The notes under the pieces: model-generated | Database searches by the model: none | What the model saw: the letters and a program-made list of their open reading frames with translations, nothing else | Told to the model about the DNA's origin: nothing | Assembly: GCA_045616125.1 (NCBI GenBank) | Contig: JAZLGC010000039.1 | Location: 1 to 22,730, forward strand | Length of the DNA stretch: 22,730 nt | Direction: 5' to 3' | DNA from: Treponema_I sp045616125 | GTDB lineage: Bacteria > Spirochaetota > Spirochaetia > Treponematales > Treponemataceae | Program-made: the position numbers and the translations under genes | In this document: positions 15,308-22,606 of the stretch, piece by piece | Position numbering within the stretch: position 1 is the stretch's first letter | How the letters are laid out: every line of letters begins with the position of its first letter

Positions 15308-16639
15308 TTATTTCAGAGCAAAAAGATTAAAACCGCGAATCCTCTCAATACCCTGGTTGTACCCCCTGCTTGCAACCATCAAATGTCGTGATCTAATTCC
15401 CGTATCCACCAGCGCTTTTTCTATGGCATCAAGATTGTCGCAGAAATCGCTGATAACAATCAGGTTATCATCGTCCTTAAACGTCTTCCCGATATACCTG
15501 ATTCCCAGTGCCATATTGGTTCCCCCGCCAGAAGGAAAATCATGTATCTTATTCCGGTCTTCATACGAAACCTCAGACAGTAACCCGGTATCCCAGAACA
15601 CAATCTTTGACCGCTTGTGAAACCGTGTATTCTTCAGCGTTGTAACTACATCATCAAGGGTGCTCCGATCCATGGAACCGGAACAGTCCACCAGAATATA
15701 CACGGCCGGATTCAAATACCGCTCTCTTTCTACATATTTACTGATAAGAACCCCGGTATTTCCCTGTTTCCTTCTGTTGTAGTTGTACACCGGGTCACTG
15801 CGCCTGCCCTTTACCTTCTTCGGCATCACCTGATGCAATGCCTCTTCCAGAGAATAATAATGCTTACCCTGCACCGTAATCCGTTTTCCACTGCCCGAAC
15901 CGAAACCGGGAGCCGTGTTTTTGGCTCCTGCTGGCAGAAGTCCTGGTTTTATACCCATTGAACCGGGATCATAGTCTTCAGGCGTCTGCTGCCGGTAAAT
16001 GGTAATCTGGCTGCCATCAGGCATAGTGTTGTTTTTTTCAAGATTCCGGGCCAGTGTGTGCAGTTTTGATGCAATCTGACCTTCGGTTAACTCCTTAACC
16101 CACGTAAACCCATTTGCCTGTTTAACAATTTCTTTCCCCAACTCCTTTTTTACCGTCATTTTCTGCAGGTAAAACAGATAGGACTGACCGTCTTCCATTC
16201 CCAAATCTTTGGGGAAAATTCCCCCTGATGGAACACGGAACGTTTTTTTGATTGTATCTGCCAGCAATTCCTGCTCATAAGGGGAAAAGAGCTTTGAATT
16301 AACTTCACAGTCCATTGCCATGTTCAGAACATAATGCACCATTTCATTGCGTCTGGGACTGTCTTTTTTCAGGTCGGGAAAATATCTGGCAAGCTGGTTT
16401 TCAAAGACCAGATCTGCAGCCTGATGAGCCAGTTCTGAATACCGGTTATGCTGAAACAGAATATGGCCTGCTTCATGCATAAAAAGACCTTCAACTTGCG
16501 GAGTCTGAATGACATAACAGCGGGTTTTCGGGTCATAAAAACTTCTGGCCGTTACTGTCCCTGCCTGTTTTGGAATCCACTGCACATCCACCGGCAGGTA
16601 CTGCAGTTTCTGGAGTACGGAATTAAACTGCGCAAACAT
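15308..16639 (-). CDS. vWA-domain protein with zinc-protease-like HEAGH motif
   Basis: 443 residues in two parts. The N-terminal part carries HEAGH (55-59), the HExxH-type zinc motif of metallopeptidases, in a context like the DUF2201-type peptidase-like domain. A Gly/Ser-rich linker follows near 225-255. The C-terminal vWA domain has a complete MIDAS metal site: DCSGS (318-322), T374 in GGGTN and D398 in ISDFCD. Such proteins partner with MoxR-type AAA+ ATPases, and the start codon here directly follows the stop of that ATPase gene (TAAATG). The likely role is an adaptor or protease component of a remodelling complex in the cytoplasm; no signal peptide is seen. Whether the peptidase site is active cannot be told. 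Confidence 0.82.
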   Translation of the reverse strand: MFAQFNSVLQKLQYLPVDVQWIPKQAGTVTARSFYDPKTRCYVIQTPQVEGLFMHEAGHILFQHNRYSELAHQAADLVFENQLARYFPDLKKDSPRRNEMVHYVLNMAMDCEVNSKLFSPYEQELLADTIKKTFRVPSGGIFPKDLGMEDGQSYLFYLQKMTVKKELGKEIVKQANGFTWVKELTEGQIASKLHTLARNLEKNNTMPDGSQITIYRQQTPEDYDPGSMGIKPGLLPAGAKNTAPGFGSGSGKRITVQGKHYYSLEEALHQVMPKKVKGRRSDPVYNYNRRKQGNTGVLISKYVERERYLNPAVYILVDCSGSMDRSTLDDVVTTLKNTRFHKRSKIVFWDTGLLSEVSYEDRNKIHDFPSGGGTNMALGIRYIGKTFKDDDNLIVISDFCDNLDAIEKALVDTGIRSRHLMVASRGYNQGIERIRGFNLFALK

Positions 16640-18097
16640 TTACACCGCCATTAAGTATTTCTGCAGTGGCATCCAGCAGCGTCCGTCGTAGACAGATACC
16701 ACACGTTCAAACAGGTCATAGTGATTAACCGGTCTGATGCCGGAAGTCAGGGCACAGGTGGTAAACACACGATTCTGGCGCTGCAGAACTGTTTCGCAAA
16801 TACTACCCCGCTCGTCAATAATACGGACAAGACTGAAATCAGCATTCTTACCCTTTTTCTCCCCCAGCAGTGATAAAAGTACATCCGCTATGGTCTTTAC
16901 CGCTGTTAAAGAAACGGTATCCCGCAGGTGAATCTTATTTGCAATCTGAGTCAGCATTTGTGCAGCTTTTGCTTCTGACCAGAGGAAATCCCGGTTTGTT
17001 GAAACCATCCGTGAAATATTGCGTGCATAGTCATTTAATTTAGTACTCATGACCTGACAGAATAAAGTTGCGCTTTTTTCAGTAAGTTCCAGACCGTCAG
17101 CCAGCTGATGCATTTCTGTAATGATTTCTGAAACAGATTTATCCATAAGCTCATCAGCAGTAAATTCCCGTTTTGCCAGATCGAAAATGACCCCTTTCAT
17201 AACCTTATGCAGCGACTGCAGATAGGCAGCGTGTTCCTTTTCTGAAGCAAAATTATTGGTACCAAGACCGACAAGCCCGTCCAGTGCTTCATCGATATAG
17301 GGATTTCCGATCTTCAATGACAGGGTTCGTATGGCTATGATAACTTCGGCAAGATAACTGATGGTTCTGCCAGACATGAAATTCAGAACACGCTTCTGAT
17401 TGTCCGGGCTGTCACTGTACACGTCGTGAAATGACTTATTCCTGCTGTCAAAAGATTCTTCAGGATACGTAACAATCAGACTGCACAGTTCCTGCTGCAG
17501 TTTCTGTCTGATCTGAGTCCGCTCTTCTTCAGACTGTTCCATACGGGTATATTCAGGAACATCATCAATGGGTGAAAGAAATTCCTGAACCACTTCCTGG
17601 GGAGAACGGGGAAGCAGATTAATGACGCAGAATCTGTTCAGGGCCGGGGCGGTAATTTCAAAATAATCAGGCAGGTTTTCCTTATAGTTGGCAGCAGAAA
17701 TAATCAGAGTGTCTTCCGGAAGAAGGTCTCCATTACCGATGCAGCGGTCAAAAATCAGGCGGAAAAGGGAACCCTGAACTTCTGAGGGGGCTGTAGAAAG
17801 TTCATCGATGAAAAGAATGGTAGGACGGCCGACTTTGTGTTCATTCATGATGCGGGTATACCAGTAAGGCTCAAGAAATTCCAGATGTTTTTTGCCGGTA
17901 TTAACCTGATATCCCTGTACTTCTTCTTTTGCAAACGAAGACCCGATGATTGTTTCTACGTGATAATTGTTGGTTTCAGCCCATTTTTTGACCAGCGTGG
18001 TTTTGCCGTAGCCAGGATTTGATACAAACAGTACCGGTACCTTTGATTCACGGCAAACTTCAATTCCGGTATACACCAGGTTTGTTAAACGTCCCAT
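16640..18097 (-). CDS. MoxR-like AAA+ ATPase
   Basis: 485 residues. The AAA+ module fills the first ~200: Walker A-like SNPGYGKTT (26-34, K32; the leading glycine is replaced by Ser/Asn), Walker B ILFIDELSTAP (D98, E99) and a sensor-1-like IISAANYKE followed by PALNRFCVINL, the MoxR-type ALNRF motif. The remaining ~280 residues are helical and not recognised. MoxR proteins form hexameric chaperones working with vWA partners, and the vWA/HEAGH gene follows with no gap. AAGGGG precedes the ATG. A locus-type promoter lies at 18146-18176. The large C-terminal extension makes it longer than a minimal MoxR of about 330 residues. Confidence 0.85.
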   Translation of the reverse strand: MGRLTNLVYTGIEVCRESKVPVLFVSNPGYGKTTLVKKWAETNNYHVETIIGSSFAKEEVQGYQVNTGKKHLEFLEPYWYTRIMNEHKVGRPTILFIDELSTAPSEVQGSLFRLIFDRCIGNGDLLPEDTLIISAANYKENLPDYFEITAPALNRFCVINLLPRSPQEVVQEFLSPIDDVPEYTRMEQSEEERTQIRQKLQQELCSLIVTYPEESFDSRNKSFHDVYSDSPDNQKRVLNFMSGRTISYLAEVIIAIRTLSLKIGNPYIDEALDGLVGLGTNNFASEKEHAAYLQSLHKVMKGVIFDLAKREFTADELMDKSVSEIITEMHQLADGLELTEKSATLFCQVMSTKLNDYARNISRMVSTNRDFLWSEAKAAQMLTQIANKIHLRDTVSLTAVKTIADVLLSLLGEKKGKNADFSLVRIIDERGSICETVLQRQNRVFTTCALTSGIRPVNHYDLFERVVSVYDGRCWMPLQKYLMAV

Positions 18098-18145
18098 ATA
18101 TTCCCCTTTATGACGTTATTCTTTGCATTCGTTTTTACAAACACT

Positions 18146-18176
18146 ACTATAGGTTGAATTATTCCGTTCGTAAAAA
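18146..18176 (-). promoter_or_regulatory. Locus-type promoter of the MoxR-vWA operon
   Basis: TTTTTACGA (18168-18176), 13 bp, ACC, then TATAGT (18146-18151). The TTTACG to TATAGT spacer is 17 bp. The leader to the ATG is roughly 40 nt. Confidence 0.7.
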
Positions 18177-18187
18177 TTGCAGGCGAG

Positions 18188-18208
18188 ATGCTGAGACAAG
18201 CTCAGCAT
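18188..18208. repeat. Short REP-like hairpin after the sigma gene
   Basis: ATGCTGAG-ACAAG-CTCAGCAT is a perfect 8-bp stem just past the sigma gene's stop and just upstream of the MoxR promoter. No U run follows. It resembles a short dispersed repeat common in many genomes and may serve as a 3'-end stabiliser. Confidence 0.6.
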
Positions 18209-18214
18209 GACAGA

Positions 18215-18910
18215 TCAGGCGGCAAGGCCGTATTCCACAGCCTGTTCCCGGATTTTTTTCAGGATATTGCGGACTGTGCTGTGGCTTACATTCACCTTTT
18301 CAGCAATCTGGCGCAGTGACAGGGGCTTATCTAAGCCATAGCCGGAATAAGCCCGAATGATATACGACTCTTCTGAGGTAAGGGTATCAAGGAAATATTC
18401 CAGTTCTGAACGCAGTTCTTTTTTCTCCCAGGCAGTTTCCGGAGAATCATAGATATCATCTTCGTATAAATCGCCGAAGGAAGTGCTGTCTTCGCCGCAG
18501 GGAGCATCCAGGGAATAGTCGCATACCGGAAGACCTTCTGTATGGTTTTTCAGCTGGTTCTGGGGAATACGGATAGCACGTTCGTAATTCATCAGGTTGC
18601 TGCGGATTTCTTCTTCAATCCAGTGCTTTGCATAGGTAATCAGCTTGTTGCCGGAGTTTACATTGAATTTTTCTACGGCATGCATAAAGCCCATGGTGCC
18701 GCATACCAGTTTGTCTTCAACATCCAGGAAGCTGGAAGCGAATTTGCCTTTGCAGGCAGCCTGGACAATAAACCGGATGTTTGACTGCAACAGCTGTCTC
18801 TTTGCTTTTTCACTGCCATTCTGGGCAGCCAAAATCAGTTTTGCTTCTTCTTCCCGGGAAAGAACCGGACCTACACCGATTGATTTTACAAAAGCTTCTA
18901 CTACGTTCAT
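18215..18910 (-). CDS. Alternative sigma factor of the sigma-70 family
   Basis: 231 residues. Region 1.2/2 spans about 17-116: LSREEEAKLILAAQNGSEKAKRQLL, then SNIRFIVQAA, then FMHAVEKFNVNSGNKLITYAKHWIEEEIR, with the tryptophan and neighbouring residues that melt and read the -10. Region 4 spans about 165-225: TLTSEESYIIRAYSG, then LSLRQIAEKVNVSHSTVRNILKK, the -35-reading HTH. Region 3 is short or replaced by an acidic linker (DSTSFGDLYEDDIYD, 141-155). It lacks the region 1.1 and long spacer of a housekeeping factor. AAGGGG lies 7 nt before the ATG. It is divergent from the sigma-like/WYL gene and upstream of the MoxR operon, whose promoter it may read (inference). Confidence 0.88.
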   Translation of the reverse strand: MNVVEAFVKSIGVGPVLSREEEAKLILAAQNGSEKAKRQLLQSNIRFIVQAACKGKFASSFLDVEDKLVCGTMGFMHAVEKFNVNSGNKLITYAKHWIEEEIRSNLMNYERAIRIPQNQLKNHTEGLPVCDYSLDAPCGEDSTSFGDLYEDDIYDSPETAWEKKELRSELEYFLDTLTSEESYIIRAYSGYGLDKPLSLRQIAEKVNVSHSTVRNILKKIREQAVEYGLAA

Positions 18911-18948
18911 ACGATTACCCCTTGCGTTCGTTGGATTCAGGCTTTATT

Positions 18949-18995
18949 GCCGTACATTCTTATAAATCCGATTTATGTATGAAAAAGCCGTACAT
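18949..18995. promoter_or_regulatory. Operator-like repeats between the divergent regulators
   Basis: A direct repeat GCCGTACAT (18949-18957 and 18987-18995) brackets a perfect dyad ATAAATC-C-GATTTAT (18962-18976). On the minus strand the dyad overlaps a possible -10 (TATAAG) for the sigma gene. A plausible binding site for the WYL-containing protein or for autoregulation. Confidence 0.5.
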
Positions 18996-19020
18996 AAAAA
19001 TAAAAAAAATGAAAAAAATG

Positions 19021-19029
19021 TGCTAAAAT
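19021..19029 (+). promoter_or_regulatory. Extended -10 promoter of the sigma-like/WYL gene
   Basis: TGCTAAAAT is an extended -10 (TGN-TAAAAT) ending 7 nt before the ATG at 19037, with long A tracts upstream and no ribosome binding site, suggesting a leaderless mRNA. Confidence 0.55.
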
Positions 19030-19036
19030 GTGATGT

Positions 19037-20482
19037 ATGAGCGAAGTCACTGATAAATGGGATGTTTTAAATCCGAAATCTGATTTTTTTGACCGTGTTA
19101 TTTCTGATATCAAGAAAGATCCGACACTGCAGGTTGGTCACATTACCCAATGGGAATGGGACGACATGAAGGCTTTTTATGCCTATGACGTGGCGATTGA
19201 ACTGATTGAAAAATATGATTCATCAAAAAACAATTCCATTGAGGCCTATTTGTGGAAGCCTATCCGGGGTGCATTCTTAAAGGGAATCAATGATCTTCCT
19301 GCCATAAAAAAGCGGGAAGCCAAGTTCTATGCGGATAAGGAAGCAAAGGAACAGGAAGACAAAGATTTTGAAGCCGGTATCTACCATGTTGAAGATACCC
19401 GCGTCTACCGAAGCGAAAGTGAAGCTCTGGAAGAAGAATCAAAAGAAGCAGAACTCAGAAAACAATTGCGGTTGTACCTGCAGAGATATCTGCCTGATTC
19501 TGAACACGATGACAGAATAGACATGCTCTTTGACCGGCTGGGAATACAGAATGTGGCAGGAGCAAGCCCCTTAACGTATCCCCAGCTGGCAGACAAATAT
19601 GAAAAGACTGGCAGTCAGAAACACAGAATTAATGAGGTAAAGAAAGACCTGAATGAAATAAACCGGATTCTGGTAAATCATCCGGATTACAAAAAGCTGG
19701 CAAAGTTCAACAAGACCGGCGATGTTATCGGCGAAAACGATATGGCGCTGCTACGGTACATTGCAGAAAGCAACGGGCGGTGTGACGGGCAACTGAAATA
19801 TCCCAATTCTGATGACATTATCCGGGATCTTTCAGGCATGTTTAACTGCCGCGATACGGTAAGCCGGTCAATAAAACGCCTGAGGGAAATAAAAGGCTGT
19901 GTATTTGCACTGCGGGGAAGACACCGTGGATACGAACTGATGAATAAGGAGGATGTTCTGGGTCTTACCACCGATGACCTTCTGGCAGTTTCCATCATGC
20001 AGTATATTGTACGGGGACTGCCCCAGGGGCCGGTAAAACACAGTTTTGAAACAGTTCTTTCTACGCTTCTTATTGAAATGAAAGGCCGTGCAAACCTGGG
20101 AGAAGACCTGATACAAGACGATGAACCCATAGGTATTCAGTTGGATTTGTCTTTAGTCTATGCCGGGCACAAAGACTGCGACTACAAGCTGTTCTCAGAC
20201 TGCTTTCTGTGCGCAAGACGTCATTTTCCCTGTTCATTCCAATATACAGATACCCATAACAATACCTATACGGTTACCGGCCATCCCCACTACATTTTCC
20301 TGTACCATGGCGACTGGCTTGCCCTGATTTTTTCGGAAGAGAAAAACATGCTACAATGGTATTCAATGAACCGCATGTCATCGTTTGAAATACACCGGGA
20401 TGCACACTTCCGGCTGCAAAACGATTTTCATGCCGGAGCCTACATAAAGGTACTGATCCGGCATATCGGACAGGTGCTGTAA
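19037..20482 (+). CDS. Sigma-like / HTH / WYL-like regulator
   Basis: 481 residues; the full-length combination is not one I recognise. Residues 42-85 resemble sigma region 2: AIELIEKYDSSKNNSIEAYLWKPIRGAFLKGI has the YD.sk and IRGA pattern. Residues 90-145 are strongly charged and probably coiled coil. Residues 175-212 (LTYPQLADKYEKTGSQKHRINEVKK) resemble a region-4-type HTH. Residues 235-300 look like a winged helix (TVSRSIKRLREIKG). From about 305 on there is a WYL-regulator layout, with LTTDDLLAVSIMQYIVRG and a C-terminal HYIFLYHGDWLALIF, then MLQWYSMNRMSSFEI, matching the WYL barrel's pattern. WYL domains sense nucleic-acid or nucleotide ligands in several defence-associated regulators (BrxR, CapW). 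It is divergent from the locus sigma gene and co-transcribed with a cysteine-rich protein 31 bp downstream. Sigma and WYL assignments are pattern-based. Confidence 0.6.
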   Translation: MSEVTDKWDVLNPKSDFFDRVISDIKKDPTLQVGHITQWEWDDMKAFYAYDVAIELIEKYDSSKNNSIEAYLWKPIRGAFLKGINDLPAIKKREAKFYADKEAKEQEDKDFEAGIYHVEDTRVYRSESEALEEESKEAELRKQLRLYLQRYLPDSEHDDRIDMLFDRLGIQNVAGASPLTYPQLADKYEKTGSQKHRINEVKKDLNEINRILVNHPDYKKLAKFNKTGDVIGENDMALLRYIAESNGRCDGQLKYPNSDDIIRDLSGMFNCRDTVSRSIKRLREIKGCVFALRGRHRGYELMNKEDVLGLTTDDLLAVSIMQYIVRGLPQGPVKHSFETVLSTLLIEMKGRANLGEDLIQDDEPIGIQLDLSLVYAGHKDCDYKLFSDCFLCARRHFPCSFQYTDTHNNTYTVTGHPHYIFLYHGDWLALIFSEEKNMLQWYSMNRMSSFEIHRDAHFRLQNDFHAGAYIKVLIRHIGQVL

Positions 20483-20513
20483 AGGCTGCCGCGGAGACCT
20501 TTAAGGAGAAAAA

Positions 20514-20756
20514 ATGATTTACTGTTCCGTTTGTGGAAATCCGGTTAACCACACCATAAAAACAGATGACGGCAAATATTGCAGCTGCCCCGAATGTTCC
20601 TTTTTTTCAGGGCAGCACATTTTTTACCCCTACCCGGCAGGCTTTACCAATGAAAAAGGCAAAATCCAGCATTCCTGCATTTATTGCGCTCACCGTGGAG
20701 CCGAACAACTGCACAGCAGCGCCGTTACCTGCAAGGACCTGCTGGATTACCTGTAA
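20514..20756 (+). CDS. Small cysteine-rich (zinc-ribbon-like) protein
   Basis: 80 residues with eight cysteines: CxxC at 4/7, C23 with CPEC at 25/28, CIYC at 55/58 and C73, enough for two zinc sites. The first pair with the second is a zinc-ribbon pattern. AAGGAG lies 5 nt upstream. It directly follows the sigma-like/WYL gene and ends 8 bp from the convergent AAA+ gene with no strong terminator between. Function unknown; a nucleic-acid- or protein-binding partner of the regulator is a reasonable guess only. Confidence 0.75.
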   Translation: MIYCSVCGNPVNHTIKTDDGKYCSCPECSFFSGQHIFYPYPAGFTNEKGKIQHSCIYCAHRGAEQLHSSAVTCKDLLDYL

Positions 20757-20764
20757 GCCGGTAA

Positions 20765-22531
20765 TTACTCACCGAACCCAATGTGACGACTTTCTTCATT
20801 GTTGAACTTTTCGTGGTTGCACATTTCGATTACAGCCGCCATATCCGGTTCTTTGCCGGTAAGAATTTCGTCAATGTCGATTTTCCGCACGATATTGTCA
20901 ATTTCGCCACCGCTGAATTCATAACGTTTAGCCAACGTTTCAATGTCGTCATCTGAAAGACAGCTGATTTTACTGCGCCAGATCTGTTTGCGGCTTTCCA
21001 GATCCGGTTTTTCATACTTAACCTTGAACAGGAAACGACGTTCAAATGCAGCATCCATGTTATCCGGCAGGTTGGTAGTAGCAATCAGAATTCCTTCCAG
21101 ATTCTCAATTTCTTCCAGAAGAATGTTCTGGATGGCATTTTCCTCCTGAGCAACATTTCCCGAATTACTATCCTTGCGTTTTGAAATAAGGGCATCGGCT
21201 TCGTTCAAGAGCAGGATAGGCAGTGGTTCATTGTTCTTTGCGGCAGCCTTGCATTCTTTTTTGTAGCTGGTAAAGATTTTTTTTACCCGTTTCTGGCTTT
21301 CACCAAAGAAGCATGTTTTTGCTTCACTGATATCAACGTGATGCACAGCACGACTCGTCTGCTTTGCAATCTGCAGTACCGATTCCGTTTTACCGGTACC
21401 GGGGGCCCCGTACAGCAGCACGGCAACGCCCTTTTTCATACCTTTGGAATCAAGACGGCGCTGCATGGCGGCAAAGTTTTCTTTATCCATAATGCCATAA
21501 AGCGTATCAAGCTGCTTGTTCATTTCATCGGAGTAGAACAGCTGTTTTTCCACGATGTCTGCAGACTGAATTAGGTCAGGATTGGCGCCTTTCAGCAGAA
21601 ATGATTCAGCTTCTTCCCCAAGAAAAGTTGTAAGAGCTTCGTCTGTAAGATAGATTCCTGCGTTTTCAAAAACCGGTGCTTCTTCCATTTCAACAAGACC
21701 TTTCTCAATCAGCTCGTTGGTACCGTTCATGAATTCCTTACGGATTTCATTTTTTTCTTTTGGAATGGAGTACAGATCGTTGATGATTTTTGCAATGCTG
21801 GCAGATTCATTTCTGAACATCCGATAATGCATAACGATATACAAACAGGCACGAAGACGGGTATCTTCAATCATTTCAACCAGACGGCGTACTCCTTCGC
21901 AGTCTCTCCACATTCTTTCACCCATCCGTACAGCCGCCTGAATGGCAGAAGGCCCCTGGTCATCCATCATCTTATACATCTGGCCGACAAACCGACTCAT
22001 ACTTTTGCGTGCCAGTGCTTCGCGTTTATCAATAGGACGTTCATCCTGAATTGCATTGATAATATAATCAGGAATGACGAAATCAGTGGTGATAAGCCTG
22101 CCACGACGTTCTGCATACATAAGGATGTTGTTTTCGATCATATCATCAAAGGCCTTTTTATGACGCTGCAACTCATAGGATTCTATATGAAGAGCTTTGG
22201 CCAGTTCTCTAAGAGACATGGACGAGTCGTTTTCCAGATAGCAACTGTATATCAGCGTAAAGAGCATAATCTGAAAATCTGTTCCGTAGCCCAGGTAATC
22301 ATGCACAATCTGAATCCGTTTCTTTACTTCGTCCTTATTCTGTTCTTCTTTTGAAGACAGCTGTCCTGCAAGAATTACCAGGGTATCCATCATGGATTCC
22401 TGCACGTCATCACCATATACAGACTGTTCGATATCCCTGAAAATATCGTTCATGTTTACATCTTTGTCATTCTGATTTCCAGTATCATCGTCGTCAATGT
22501 CAATGTAGTCATGTAATGAATCTCTTCTCAT
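20765..22531 (-). CDS. AAA+ ATPase with N-terminal helical/winged-helix-like region
   Basis: 588 residues. The first ~25 are acidic and disordered-looking (DIDDDDTGNQND). Residues 80-310 are helical, with winged-helix-like stretches (SLRELAKALHIESYELQRHKKAFDDMIENN). The C-terminal classical AAA+ domain has Walker A GAPGTGKT (375-382), a Walker B-like ILLLNEAD (439-446, Asn443 in place of the usual Asp, with E444 kept), sensor-1 ATTN (N487) and arginine-finger ERRF (R498, R499). The domain resembles single-ring remodelling ATPases of the SpoVK/FtsH type without a protease part. No membrane segment is visible. GGGGG (offset, A/G-rich) lies before the ATG at 22531. The promoter at 22571-22602 matches those of the MoxR operon and the unknown pair, tying it to the same regulon. 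Confidence 0.83.
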   Translation of the reverse strand: MRRDSLHDYIDIDDDDTGNQNDKDVNMNDIFRDIEQSVYGDDVQESMMDTLVILAGQLSSKEEQNKDEVKKRIQIVHDYLGYGTDFQIMLFTLIYSCYLENDSSMSLRELAKALHIESYELQRHKKAFDDMIENNILMYAERRGRLITTDFVIPDYIINAIQDERPIDKREALARKSMSRFVGQMYKMMDDQGPSAIQAAVRMGERMWRDCEGVRRLVEMIEDTRLRACLYIVMHYRMFRNESASIAKIINDLYSIPKEKNEIRKEFMNGTNELIEKGLVEMEEAPVFENAGIYLTDEALTTFLGEEAESFLLKGANPDLIQSADIVEKQLFYSDEMNKQLDTLYGIMDKENFAAMQRRLDSKGMKKGVAVLLYGAPGTGKTESVLQIAKQTSRAVHHVDISEAKTCFFGESQKRVKKIFTSYKKECKAAAKNNEPLPILLLNEADALISKRKDSNSGNVAQEENAIQNILLEEIENLEGILIATTNLPDNMDAAFERRFLFKVKYEKPDLESRKQIWRSKISCLSDDDIETLAKRYEFSGGEIDNIVRKIDIDEILTGKEPDMAAVIEMCNHEKFNNEESRHIGFGE

Positions 22532-22570
22532 CTTTTCCCCCTGATAATTTTTCTTTTCTGTTGCAGATAT

Positions 22571-22602
22571 ATAGTAGGTACGATATAGGAAATCGTAAAA
22601 AA
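22571..22602 (-). promoter_or_regulatory. Locus-type promoter of the AAA+ gene
   Basis: TTTTTTACGA (22593-22602), 13 bp, ACC, then TACTAT (22571-22576). The TTTACG to TACTAT spacer is 17 bp. It directly abuts structured repeat copy 3. Confidence 0.7.
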
Positions 22603-22606
22603 GAAA

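Noticed and set aside
18911..19036. Locus-type promoter for the sigma factor gene
   Set aside because: TACG occurs twice in this gap, but neither fits TTTTACGA-N13-AYCTA; the nearest candidates have no matching -10.
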